Origin: Microbacterium proteolyticum
GTDB taxonomy: Bacteria; Actinomycetota; Actinomycetes; Actinomycetales; Microbacteriaceae
DNA length: 64,000 nt
Direction: 5' to 3'
Assembly (NCBI RefSeq): GCF_014192415.1
Contig: NZ_JACHXY010000003.1
Coordinates: 58,132-122,131, forward strand
The notes beneath the pieces are model-generated. The model saw only the letters and a program-made list of their open reading frames with translations, had not been told where the DNA came from and made no database searches. Below are positions 8,340-16,877 of the stretch, in pieces; position 1 is the stretch's first letter, and every line of letters begins with the position of its first letter. The position numbers and the translations under genes were made by a program.

Positions 8340-11300
8340 GTGTCTGTCGAACCCGTCATCGTCTACCCGCCCGAGCTGCCCGTCAGTGCCGCGCGGGAGG
8401 AGATCGCGCGCGCCATCCGCGACCACCAGGTCGTGATCGTCGCGGGTGCCACCGGCTCCGGCAAGACGACGCAGCTGCCGAAGATCTGCCTCGAACTCGG
8501 CCGCACCTCGATCGCCCACACGCAGCCCCGCCGCATCGCGGCGCGCACGATCGCCGAGCGCATCGCCGACGAGATGAAGGTGCCCCTCGGCTCCACCGTC
8601 GGCTACAAGGTGCGCTTCACCGACAAGGTGTCGGCCGACACCCGAGTGGCGTTGGTGACCGACGGCATTCTGCTCAACGAGATCCACCGCGACCGACTGC
8701 TGCGCCGATACGACACGATCATCGTCGACGAGGCGCACGAGCGCTCGCTGAACATCGACTTCCTGCTGGGGTACCTGCGCCGCATCCTGCCGAAGCGCCC
8801 CGACCTCAAGATCATCGTGACCTCGGCCACGATCGACCCCGAGAGTTTCGCGCGGCACTTCGCGGCGGCCCCGACCGAACCCGGCGGCGATCCGGTGCCG
8901 GCGCCTGTCATCGAGGTGTCGGGGCGCACCTACCCGGTCGAGATCCGATACCGGCCGTCGGGTGGCGACGCCGACGCGGGCGAGAATACGGATGACGACG
9001 GCACCGACGCCCCGGCATCCGGCGGCCGCGAAGCCTCCGGGCCGCAGAGGGTCCGGCCTTCGACACGTCCCGCCCCGAAGGCCGGTCGCTCCGACGACGA
9101 CGTCGACGAGGTCGGTGCCGTAGTCGCCGCCCTGCGCGAACTCGACCGGGAGTCCGCGGGCGACGTGCTCGTCTTCTTCCCCGGCGAGGCCGAGATCCGG
9201 GATGCCGCTGATGCCATCCGCGGGGCGTACCAGAAAGACGCCGCCCCCACCGAAGTGCTCCCCCTCTTCGGCCGCCTCTCCGCCGCCGAGCAGCACCGCG
9301 TCTTCGAGCGCTCGAGCGTCGCGGGCGTCCGCCGCCGCGTCATCCTCGCCACCAACGTCGCCGAGACGAGCCTCACGGTCCCCGGCATCCGGTACGTCGT
9401 CGACACCGGCACCGCGCGCATCTCCCGCTACAGCAACCGCTCGAAGATCCAACGGCTGCCGATCGAGGCCGTCTCGCAGGCGTCGGCGCAGCAGCGCTCC
9501 GGGCGCGCCGGCCGCACGTCGCCGGGCATCGCGATCCGGCTCTACTCCGAAGACGACTTCGCGCGCCGCCCGGAGTACACCGAACCGGAGATCCTTCGAA
9601 CGTCTCTGGCGTCCGTCATCCTGCAGATGCTGTCGCTGGGCTTCGGCGACATCCAGGCGTTCCCGTTCCTGACCCCGCCCGACTCGCGGGGCGTGAAGGC
9701 GGCACTCGACCTGCTCGTGGAGCTCGGCGCGGTGAAGCTGCCGGCACCGGGGGCACGGGGCGGGAGCGAGTCATCGCGGGAGCGCGACGTGCGCGACGAC
9801 GGCGATCCGTCGCGCCGGCGCTCGAGCCGCCATGACGAGAGCGGCCCGCGGCTCACCGAGATCGGCCGCGAGATCGCGCGGCTGCCGATCGACCCGCGCT
9901 TCGCCCGCATGCTCATCGAGGCGCGACGGCACGACGTGCAGCCCGAGGTGCTCGCGATCGTGTCGGGCATGTCGATCCAGGACGTGCGCGAGCGCCCCGA
10001 GGAGCGCCGCGAGGAGGCCGACAGGTTCCACGCGCGTTTCACCGACCCCACCAGCGACTTCCTCTCCCTGCTGAACCTCTGGGATTACCTGCAGGAGAAG
10101 CAGGCCGAGCTCGGATCGAGCGCCTTCCGGCGCCTGTGCCGCAGCGAGCACCTCAACTACGTGCGCGTGCGCGAGTGGGTCGACGTGCACCGACAGCTGC
10201 GGTCGCTGGGCAGCGAGGGCGGGCGCGGCGAGGGTCGTTCGCAGAACCACATGGTGGGTTCACACCGCTCTCAGCAACACCATTCGGGACATGCACCGGC
10301 ACAGGTGGCGCAAGGGCCCGCCGCCACCAGCCGGAAGGGACATCCACCGGCGCAGGCGCGAGGAGGGCACGGCGACACCGCCCCCGAGGGCCACGCCGCC
10401 GGCGACGCCATCCACCGCGCGATCCTCTCCGGACTGCTGTCGCACCTCGGCATCCTGGATCCCCGCACGATGGCGCAGACCAAGGACCGCAAAGCCCCCA
10501 CTGACGCACGACCCGTCAAGGGCGAGTACGTCGGGGCGCGCGGCGCGCGGTTCGCGATCTTCCCCGGCTCGGGATTGAAGAAGAAACGCCCCGCAGCCGT
10601 CATGGCCGCCGAACTCGTCGAGACTTCGCGCCTGTTCGCCCGCACGGTCGCCGCCGTCGACCCCGCCTGGGCGGAAGACCTCGCTCCCGATCTGGTGAAA
10701 CGCTCGCTCAGCGAGCCGCACTGGTCGAAGGATGCCGGCTCCGCCGCCGCCTACGAGAAGGTCACCCTCTTCGGGGTCGAGCTCGTCGGCCGCCGCCGCG
10801 TGCAGCTCGCGCGCTTCGACCGGCCGCTCGCGCGCGAGATGTTCGTGCGCCACGCGCTGGTCGAGGGCGAATGGGACCCGTCGGTGCTCGACAAGCGGCT
10901 CACCGCGTTCCTGCGCCGCAACGTCGAGCAGCGCCGCCTGCTCGAGAAGATCGAGGAGCGGGAGCGTCGCCGCGACATCCTCATCGGCGACGAAGCGGTC
11001 TTCGCGTTCTACAACGCGCGCATTCCGGCCGACGTCACCGACGTGCGCTCGTTCGAGACCTGGTGGAAGGATGCCGTCGCCCGCACGCCCCACCTGCTCG
11101 ATCTGCGGGAGTCCGACCTCACCGGCGACCGCGCGCAGGGGGATGACCGGGCGTTCCCCGCGCGCTGGCGTCAGGGCGATCAGACGCTGAACCTCGCCTA
11201 CCGCTTCGAGCCCGGAGCCCCCGACGACGGTGTCACGGTCGTCGTGCCGCTCCCCCTGCTCGCCCAGCTGCGCCCGGACGGCTTCGACTGGCAGGTGCCG

Positions 11301-12593
11301 GGCATGCGCGACGAACTGGTCACGGCACTGCTCCGGGCGTTGCCGAAGACGATCCGCCGCAACGTCGTACCCGCCGCGGATTGGGCCGAGAAGTTCAGCG
11401 CCGAACTCGCCGAGAAAGGCCCCGAGCACGCGAACGGTCTGCCGAAGATGACCCTGGTCGACGCTCTCGCCGCCCTCGTGCAGCGGGTGGCGAACCAACG
11501 GGTGAGCGCCGCCGACTTCGAGCTCGACCGCGTGCCCGCGCACCTCATGCCGTCGTTCCGCGCCGTCGACACGCGCGGTCGCACGATCGGCAGCGATCGC
11601 GACCTGGGAGCGCTGCAGCGCCGCTTGGCCGAGAAGGCCCGCTCGAGCGTCGAGTCGGCCATCACCCGCGAGCGTCCCGCCGCGCGTTCCGCCGCGGCGA
11701 AGGTCGCCGAGGCCTCCCCCGCGTTCGCCTCGCGTACGACGCTCACCACGTGGGACTTCGACGAACTCACCGAGGTCGTCGACACTCCCGTCGCCGGGGG
11801 CGTCGTGCGCGGGTATCCGGCTCTCGTCGACGAGGGCGACAGTGTGGCTCTGCGCGTCGAGGCCACCCCCGAGGATGCGGCGCGGTTCACGCGCGCGGGC
11901 GTCCTGCGCCTCATGCTGCTCGCCGTCCCCTCCCCCGCCAGCTACGTGCTCGACCACCTCACCGCGAACGAGAAGCTCGCACTCGCGGCATCCCCGTACC
12001 AGAACGCGAAGGCCCTGATCGAGGATGCCCGCGTCGCCCTCGCCGACGACCTGCTGGGGCGCGAGAACCCGAGCGGGGTCGTGCGGACGAAGGCGGATTT
12101 CGAGCGGGTGCGCGACGCGTTCTCGGCCGCTTCCGTCGAGCGCACGTTCCAGACCGTCTCGCTCGCGGCGAAGATCCTTCTCGCGCAACGCGAGGTGGAG
12201 CGGGCCATGAAGGATGCGGCATCCATCACGCTCCTCGGCGCGCTCAACGACGTGCGGGGTCAGGTGAAGGGTCTGCTGTTCCCCGGCTTCCTCTCGCGGG
12301 CCGGCCTCCCGCGCCTGCAGCACTATCCGCGGTACCTGGCGGGCGCGCTCGAGCGCGTGAAGACCCTGACCGACAACCCGGGCCGTGACCGCCAGCGCAT
12401 GACCGAGTTCGAACGCGCCGCCGCGGGCTTCGTCGAGGCCGGGGGCACGCTGCCCCTCCCATCCGGCGCCCCGGCTCATCTCGTGCAGACGCGCTGGTTG
12501 CTCGAGGAGCTGCGGGTGAGCTTGTTCGCCCAGCGGCTCGGCACCGCCGAGCAAGTGTCGCCGCAGCGCATCGCGAAGGCCCTGAAGGGCTGA
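8340..12593 (+). CDS. hrpA: DEAH-box ATP-dependent RNA helicase HrpA
   Basis: 1417 residues, the normal size for HrpA, from GTG 8340. Walker A GATGSGKT is at 36-43, DEAH at 130-133 and SAT near 162; the motif VI arginines are in QQRSGRAGRTSPG. HA2 and OB-fold regions and the long HrpA-only C-terminal domain follow (DUF3418-like, with TLNLAYRFEPGAPDDGVTV). Three low-complexity inserts interrupt it: an acidic one near 210-254, an Arg/Ser/Asp-rich one near 470-502 and a His/Gly/Gln-rich one near 623-687. HrpA acts on structured or stalled RNA, including collided ribosomes in E. coli. It stands alone. Confidence 0.95.
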   Translation: MSVEPVIVYPPELPVSAAREEIARAIRDHQVVIVAGATGSGKTTQLPKICLELGRTSIAHTQPRRIAARTIAERIADEMKVPLGSTVGYKVRFTDKVSADTRVALVTDGILLNEIHRDRLLRRYDTIIVDEAHERSLNIDFLLGYLRRILPKRPDLKIIVTSATIDPESFARHFAAAPTEPGGDPVPAPVIEVSGRTYPVEIRYRPSGGDADAGENTDDDGTDAPASGGREASGPQRVRPSTRPAPKAGRSDDDVDEVGAVVAALRELDRESAGDVLVFFPGEAEIRDAADAIRGAYQKDAAPTEVLPLFGRLSAAEQHRVFERSSVAGVRRRVILATNVAETSLTVPGIRYVVDTGTARISRYSNRSKIQRLPIEAVSQASAQQRSGRAGRTSPGIAIRLYSEDDFARRPEYTEPEILRTSLASVILQMLSLGFGDIQAFPFLTPPDSRGVKAALDLLVELGAVKLPAPGARGGSESSRERDVRDDGDPSRRRSSRHDESGPRLTEIGREIARLPIDPRFARMLIEARRHDVQPEVLAIVSGMSIQDVRERPEERREEADRFHARFTDPTSDFLSLLNLWDYLQEKQAELGSSAFRRLCRSEHLNYVRVREWVDVHRQLRSLGSEGGRGEGRSQNHMVGSHRSQQHHSGHAPAQVAQGPAATSRKGHPPAQARGGHGDTAPEGHAAGDAIHRAILSGLLSHLGILDPRTMAQTKDRKAPTDARPVKGEYVGARGARFAIFPGSGLKKKRPAAVMAAELVETSRLFARTVAAVDPAWAEDLAPDLVKRSLSEPHWSKDAGSAAAYEKVTLFGVELVGRRRVQLARFDRPLAREMFVRHALVEGEWDPSVLDKRLTAFLRRNVEQRRLLEKIEERERRRDILIGDEAVFAFYNARIPADVTDVRSFETWWKDAVARTPHLLDLRESDLTGDRAQGDDRAFPARWRQGDQTLNLAYRFEPGAPDDGVTVVVPLPLLAQLRPDGFDWQVPGMRDELVTALLRALPKTIRRNVVPAADWAEKFSAELAEKGPEHANGLPKMTLVDALAALVQRVANQRVSAADFELDRVPAHLMPSFRAVDTRGRTIGSDRDLGALQRRLAEKARSSVESAITRERPAARSAAAKVAEASPAFASRTTLTTWDFDELTEVVDTPVAGGVVRGYPALVDEGDSVALRVEATPEDAARFTRAGVLRLMLLAVPSPASYVLDHLTANEKLALAASPYQNAKALIEDARVALADDLLGRENPSGVVRTKADFERVRDAFSAASVERTFQTVSLAAKILLAQREVERAMKDAASITLLGALNDVRGQVKGLLFPGFLSRAGLPRLQHYPRYLAGALERVKTLTDNPGRDRQRMTEFERAAAGFVEAGGTLPLPSGAPAHLVQTRWLLEELRVSLFAQRLGTAEQVSPQRIAKALKG

Positions 12594-12855
12594 GGGCCTG
12601 GGGCGCGCGGAGGTGGCCGAAGCGCGGAGGATGCCATGACGGGCGCGCCCGGTTGCGGACATGGCCACAAATGGACGTTGCGCCCGATGGGGGATGTCCG
12701 CCACGGTGAGACGAACGACCGACGGCGGTCGAGCCGTTCCGACGGATAAGACGCCGCCGTTCACCCTCGCCATGTCGTCGTGGCCGTCTCGTCCTCCGCA
12801 CTCCGCGGCGGACATCCGAGCCGGCCGGCGACCGACTCCGACTCCGAAAGATCCC
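12594..12855. other. intergenic region upstream of the surface protein
   Basis: 262 bp without a convincing gene. It contains GCGGACAT (12655-12662) inverted as ATGTCCGC (12694-12701), an 8-bp palindrome that could be an operator or a weak terminator of hrpA. The frame of the next gene is open into this stretch, but only the ATG at 12856 gives a signal peptide. Confidence 0.4.
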
Positions 12856-13737
12856 ATGAAACGCATCACGCAGCTCGTCGCCCTGGTCACCCTGACGACT
12901 CTTCTGGCTGTCGGCGGCGGCACCGCGGCCTCGGCACGCGGCACGGCTGCCGTGAGCGCGAACCCCAGCACGGTTGCGGTCAACGAGACCACGACGATCA
13001 CCGCAACCGGGCTGGGCGGGCTGGAGGACGCCTTCTTCGGTCTCGCCGGTTCACCGGGGGGCCTGCTCTCGACGCAGTCGGGTGGGGCCGGCTCCACCGA
13101 CGTCAGCAGCCCGGCGACCGACGGCCAGGCCACGGCGTACTTCCGCGCCACGCAGGCGGGGACCTTCACCGTCGCCGTCGGTGACGGCGAGACCGTGCTG
13201 GGCACCGTATCGGTGACGGTCAGCGGGTCGGCACCGCAGCCCACCGCCACGTCGCAGAGCCCCATCATCGAGGTCGATTCCTCGCTGGTCGTCGGGCAGA
13301 AGACGCAGGTGGAGGCGAAGGTCGACGGCCTCCAGACGGTCGGCTTCGGCCTCGACTCCGCGGACGGCGGGTCATTCTCCGACGGAGGCTCCACCGGCCC
13401 GTCGATCACGACCGCCGTCACCGACGGGACCGCCACCGTCGAGTTCACACCCGCACGCGCGGGATCGGTGACGATCGCCCTGTCGGACGGAGAGACCGTG
13501 CTCGCGTCCGCCGTCGTCCAGGTCGCGGCCGCACCGGCCACCCCCTCAGCGACCCCCACCCCCAGCGCCACACCCTCAGCGAGCCCGACGCCCGCTCCGG
13601 TCGCGGACTCGGCTCCGGTGCTGCCCTGGATCTTGCTCGTCGTCGCGATCCTCGTCATCGCCGGTCTCATCGTCTGGCTGGTCGTTTCCCGTCGACGGGG
13701 CTCCGGCGCACGTCGCAACGGTCCGACCGCGGACTGA
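12856..13737 (+). CDS. secreted membrane-anchored protein with two Ig-like repeats
   Basis: 293 residues. A signal peptide (about 1-27) is followed by two related beta-rich modules of about 100 residues, each running from a strand-rich start (VSANPSTVAVNETT and IIEVDSSLVVGQKT) to a G-D-G-E-T-V-L or S-D-G-E-T-V-L hairpin. A Pro/Thr/Ser/Ala spacer, one membrane helix (about 257-280) and the basic tail SRRRGSGARR follow. The layout is that of a cell-wall-spanning surface protein anchored by its C-terminal helix; no LPxTG is seen. I do not recognise a family or function. Confidence 0.75.
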   Translation: MKRITQLVALVTLTTLLAVGGGTAASARGTAAVSANPSTVAVNETTTITATGLGGLEDAFFGLAGSPGGLLSTQSGGAGSTDVSSPATDGQATAYFRATQAGTFTVAVGDGETVLGTVSVTVSGSAPQPTATSQSPIIEVDSSLVVGQKTQVEAKVDGLQTVGFGLDSADGGSFSDGGSTGPSITTAVTDGTATVEFTPARAGSVTIALSDGETVLASAVVQVAAAPATPSATPTPSATPSASPTPAPVADSAPVLPWILLVVAILVIAGLIVWLVVSRRRGSGARRNGPTAD

Positions 13738-13747
13738 CCAGCAACAT

Positions 13748-13806
13748 GTGAGGGGTCACTCTCTGTCGCCGAACCGGAATCCGGGCGACAGAAAGCGACC
13801 CCTCAC
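13748..13806. repeat. 59-nt palindromic element, GTGAGGGGTC type (copy 1)
   Basis: Outer arms GTGAGGGGTC/GACCCCTCAC (13748-13757, 13797-13806) and inner arms CTGTCGCC/GGCGACAG (13763-13770, 13784-13791) pair perfectly; 59 nt overall. It fills the gap between two convergent genes, so it probably ends transcription from both sides. A relative lies at 16750. Confidence 0.8.
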
Positions 13807-13814
13807 GTGCGCCG

Positions 13815-14660
13815 TCAGGAGCGAAGCCTCACCGACCCCATCGTCGCGGTCACGTCGACCGTGGCCGTGGCCGACGAACTCGTGCGCAGGCCGTTGTCGA
13901 CCGCGCCCAGCCCGTCGTCGACGCGCACGCGATACTCGTCGTCGGGCAGCGTGATGTCGGCGGAGCCGGCGGTCACCTCGACGTCGGTGCGCGTCGGGGC
14001 GACCCCGCTGAGCGTCGCCGTCAGCTCGCCCCCGGCCACCTCGAACGCGGCCGCCTCGGCATCCATGATCGCGGCCATGGCCGATCCGCCCGTCACCGTC
14101 ACGTCGATGTCGCGCGCCGCACCGTCGAGAGTGGCGACGCCTCCGGCGACCTCCACCGTGACGTCGCCGAAGCCGCCGGTCAGTTCCAGCGCACCGCCGG
14201 TGACCCGGATGTCGGCGGTGATCCCGGACCCATCGAGCTCCCAGGGCAGGATGAGCGTGGCACGCGGCCCGCGCCCCGCGTCGACGAACGAGCCGGAAGG
14301 TGAGGCGACGCGCAGGGAATCCCCGACCTGGTCGAACGTCCACCCCTGCGGGCCGCGGCCGTCCGCATCGAGCTGAGCCGACTCGACATCGCCGTACTCG
14401 ACCGTGAGCTCACCCCCGGCCAGGTCTATCTCCAGGTCGGTGAGCGATGACGCCGAACTGTCGGGCGGCACCTCGTACGACGACGTGTCGCCCCGCCAGT
14501 CGGCCATCCTCGCCACCGCCGACACCCCGGTGCCGGCGAGGGTGGCGAGCGCGACGCACGAGCCGACGACGATCGTCATCACCGACACGACGAACGCGGC
14601 GCCGCGGCGGCGGGGCGGCTCGGGGGCCACGGGGGTCGGGAGGGTGGTCTGCGAGGTCAT
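13815..14660 (-). CDS. DUF4097-like membrane-anchored beta-helix protein
   Basis: 281 residues. A proline-rich cytoplasmic start and one membrane helix (about 20-45) precede an extracellular stretch of regular short strands (DLEIDLAGGELTVEYGD, DIRVTGGALELTGGFGDV, DVTVTGGSAMAAIMD), the pattern of DUF4097/adhesin-like beta-solenoids. Its start overlaps the response regulator stop (ATGA), so it belongs to the kinase-regulator operon. Similar proteins accompany LiaFSR-type envelope-stress systems, where a membrane protein modulates the kinase. That role is an inference here. Confidence 0.72.
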   Translation of the reverse strand: MTSQTTLPTPVAPEPPRRRGAAFVVSVMTIVVGSCVALATLAGTGVSAVARMADWRGDTSSYEVPPDSSASSLTDLEIDLAGGELTVEYGDVESAQLDADGRGPQGWTFDQVGDSLRVASPSGSFVDAGRGPRATLILPWELDGSGITADIRVTGGALELTGGFGDVTVEVAGGVATLDGAARDIDVTVTGGSAMAAIMDAEAAAFEVAGGELTATLSGVAPTRTDVEVTAGSADITLPDDEYRVRVDDGLGAVDNGLRTSSSATATVDVTATMGSVRLRS

Positions 14661-15322
14661 GAGGTCGCTCCGGTGTGGTCGTGGCCGAGGTGCACGAGGG
14701 CGGCGATGACGCGGCGGTTGCCGGTCTCGTCCTGCTCGAGGCCGAGCTTGGTGAAGATGGCGGTTATGTATTTCTCGACGCTGGCCTCGCTCACGAACAG
14801 CGCACCGGCGATGGCCTGGTTCGACCGGCCCTCGGCGATCAGCGCGAGAACGCTCCGCTCGCGGTCGGTGAGACTCTGCAGCCTCTCGTCACGACGTCGC
14901 CGGGTGAGCAGCTGCGCCACGACCTCGGGATCCAGCACCGTGGCGCCGCCGGCGATGGATGCGACCGCGGCGAGGAAGTCGGCGACGTCGGCCACCCGGT
15001 CTTTCAGCAGGTAGCCCAGGGCGCCCTGTCCGTCGGCGATGAGGTCGCTCGCGTACCGCTCCTCGACGTACTGCGACAGCACGAGCACGGCGAGCCCCGG
15101 ATGCCGGGACCGCAGCGCGATCGCCGCGCGGATCCCTTCGTCGGTCCAGGTCGGCGGGAGCCGCACGTCGAGGATGCACAGTTCCGGAGCCGTCTCGGCG
15201 ACCGCGGCCTCGAGCCCGGCGGCATCCGGAAGGGCGGCGACGACCTCGTGGCCGTCGTCGGCGAGCAAGCGCACGAGCCCCTCGCGCAGCAGCACCGAGT
15301 CCTCGCAGATCAGGACGCGCAC
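14657..15322 (-). CDS. NarL/FixJ-type response regulator
   Basis: 221 residues from GTG 15322. The receiver domain begins RVLICEDSVLLREG (acidic pocket E-D), with the phospho-acceptor Asp in LCILDVRLPPTWTDEG near residue 54 and Lys in YLLKDRV. A LuxR-type helix-turn-helix (SLTDRERSVLALIAEGRSN and ASVEKYITAIFTKLGL) occupies about 150-205. The start lies inside the end of the kinase gene (13-nt overlap), and the stop overlaps the DUF4097-like gene. It is the DNA-binding output of the pair. Confidence 0.93.
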   Translation of the reverse strand: MRVLICEDSVLLREGLVRLLADDGHEVVAALPDAAGLEAAVAETAPELCILDVRLPPTWTDEGIRAAIALRSRHPGLAVLVLSQYVEERYASDLIADGQGALGYLLKDRVADVADFLAAVASIAGGATVLDPEVVAQLLTRRRRDERLQSLTDRERSVLALIAEGRSNQAIAGALFVSEASVEKYITAIFTKLGLEQDETGNRRVIAALVHLGHDHTGATS

Positions 15323-16659
15323 GGGACGTTCACCTCCACCGTGGTCGGACCGCCCTGCGGGCTGTCGATGCGCGCCGTGCCACCCGCGGCGGTCACGCGG
15401 TTGACGATGCCGTCGAGGCCTCCGCCCGGGACGATCCGTGCGCCCCCGAGCCCGTCGTCCTCGACGCGGGCCCAGAGCGAGCCGTCCTCGCGCACCCGCA
15501 CGTCGACACGACAGGCGGCGGCGCGGGAATGCTTGGCGGCGTTGGTGAGGGTCTCGGCGATCGCGAAGTACACGGCCTCCTCCGCGGCACGACCGCACCG
15601 CCGTGGCAGGCGCACATCGAGCGTCACCGGGATGTGGGAGCGGGATGCCAGGGCCGAGAGGGCCGCATCCAGTCCCCTGTCCTCGAGCACCGAGGCGTGG
15701 ATGCCGCGGGCCAACTGGCGCAGTTCGGTGATGGCCGACTTCGTCGAGGCGTGGGCCTCGGCGACGAGGGCCTTCGCGGCCTCGGGGTCATCATCGATCT
15801 TCGTCTGCGCCAGGCCCAGCGTCATGCCGATCGACACGAGCCGCGGTTGGACGCCGTCGTGCAGGTCGCGCTCGATGCGCGTGCGCTCCACCTCGGCGGC
15901 CCGGACGGCGCCGGCCCGGCGGGTGTCGGAGGTGCGGGCCTGCTCGACCAGCTGCGCCTCGCGGGAGGGCACGAAGATCGCCCGCACGATGACACCGTGC
16001 AGGATCGCGAGGCCGACGATCACACCGAGCGCGACGATGACCGCGGCGATCCCGGTCAGGGGCGCCGCGATCCCGGGAAGCGGCACGATGCCGAGCAGGC
16101 GCGTGTCGGACCACCCGAAGATCGGGCTCGCCGTGAGACCGATCCCCCATGACACGACACTGATCGAGGCGATCGTGGCGAGACCCAGGACCGTCGCGAT
16201 GGCGAAGGATGCCACGGCGCGCCACTGCAGCGGGTCGATGGCCTGCAGCCAGATGGTGTGCAGCACCCCGACGAAACCGGGCTTCGGGCTGCGGCGCGGG
16301 CGGATCGGCGCGAGCCCCAGGCCGTAGAGGCCGTCGACGCGGGCCCGCTCGAACCACGCCACCGCGAAAAGGGCATAGACGAAGGCGACGAGGACCACGA
16401 CGCCGATGAGCAGAGCGGGGAGTAATCCGAAGCCCGAGCCGAACAGACCGAGAAGCGCCGTGAAGACGGCCGGGCCGACGACGCCGAGGGCGGCGAGGTG
16501 CGCGGCCGCACCGGCGACGCGGCCGGCCGAGGCGACGCGTACCTTCGGGGGCACGGGCGACGGGAAGGTGGGCCGCTCCGCCCGGGGGCCGGAAGCGTCG
16601 ACGGCCGGAGAGGAGCCGGGGAGCGGCGGCGGGGGCGGGAGAACGGATGCCGTGGTCAT
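15310..16659 (-). CDS. sensor histidine kinase (HisKA_3 / NarX-DesK type)
   Basis: 449 residues from ATG 16659, chosen because TAGCGT ends 7 nt upstream (a GTG at 16668 would add three residues and overlaps the -10 box). A proline-rich N-terminus precedes about five membrane helices (roughly 55-230). VERTRIERDLHDGVQPRLV holds the phospho-accepting His, and the ATPase has ETLTNAAKHS (N box) and VEDDGLGGA/GGGLDGIVNRV (G boxes). With no large external domain it probably senses the membrane itself. First gene of the three-gene unit. Confidence 0.92.
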   Translation of the reverse strand: MTTASVLPPPPPLPGSSPAVDASGPRAERPTFPSPVPPKVRVASAGRVAGAAAHLAALGVVGPAVFTALLGLFGSGFGLLPALLIGVVVLVAFVYALFAVAWFERARVDGLYGLGLAPIRPRRSPKPGFVGVLHTIWLQAIDPLQWRAVASFAIATVLGLATIASISVVSWGIGLTASPIFGWSDTRLLGIVPLPGIAAPLTGIAAVIVALGVIVGLAILHGVIVRAIFVPSREAQLVEQARTSDTRRAGAVRAAEVERTRIERDLHDGVQPRLVSIGMTLGLAQTKIDDDPEAAKALVAEAHASTKSAITELRQLARGIHASVLEDRGLDAALSALASRSHIPVTLDVRLPRRCGRAAEEAVYFAIAETLTNAAKHSRAAACRVDVRVREDGSLWARVEDDGLGGARIVPGGGLDGIVNRVTAAGGTARIDSPQGGPTTVEVNVPCAS

Positions 16660-16666
16660 GGCATCC

Positions 16667-16672
16667 ACGCTA
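16667..16672 (-). promoter_or_regulatory. -10 box (TAGCGT) of the kinase operon
   Basis: Reverse-strand TAGCGT is followed by GGATGCC and the ATG at 16659, the leaderless start pattern seen repeatedly in this window. Confidence 0.5.
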
Positions 16673-16749
16673 GGACTCCGGCCCTCGCGACACCTCCCGG
16701 TCAGCCCCCGGCTGGATTCGGGTTATCCCGAAAGTCCCGGCACCCGCGC

Positions 16750-16808
16750 GTGAGGGGTCACGTCCTGTCGCCGCGCACGATGCCAGGCGAGAGAACGTGA
16801 CCCCTCAC
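16750..16808. repeat. 59-nt palindromic element, GTGAGGGGTC type (copy 2)
   Basis: It has the same outer arms as the element at 13748, here extended to a perfect 17-bp stem (16747-16763 with 16795-16811). The inner arms CTGTCGCC/GGCGAGAG carry one mismatch. The spacers differ from copy 1, so this is a diverged relative, not a recent duplicate. Confidence 0.8.
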
Positions 16809-16829
16809 GCGGGAACATCCCTGAACGCG

Positions 16830-16864
16830 CGAACGCCCCGCCGCACGAGGCGACGGGGCGTTCG
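16830..16864 (-). terminator. terminator of the monosaccharide ABC operon
   Basis: CGAACGCCCCG/CGGGGCGTTCG is a perfect 11-bp stem with a 13-nt loop, 14 nt beyond the permease stop on the reverse strand. Confidence 0.75.
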
Positions 16865-16877
16865 AGGAGGGCGTGGA

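Noticed and set aside
10260..13718. A reverse-strand open frame of over 1100 codons opposite hrpA and the surface protein gene
   Set aside because: It lies antisense to a clearly recognisable helicase, has no domain or ribosome site, and such frames are expected where third codon positions are almost always G or C.
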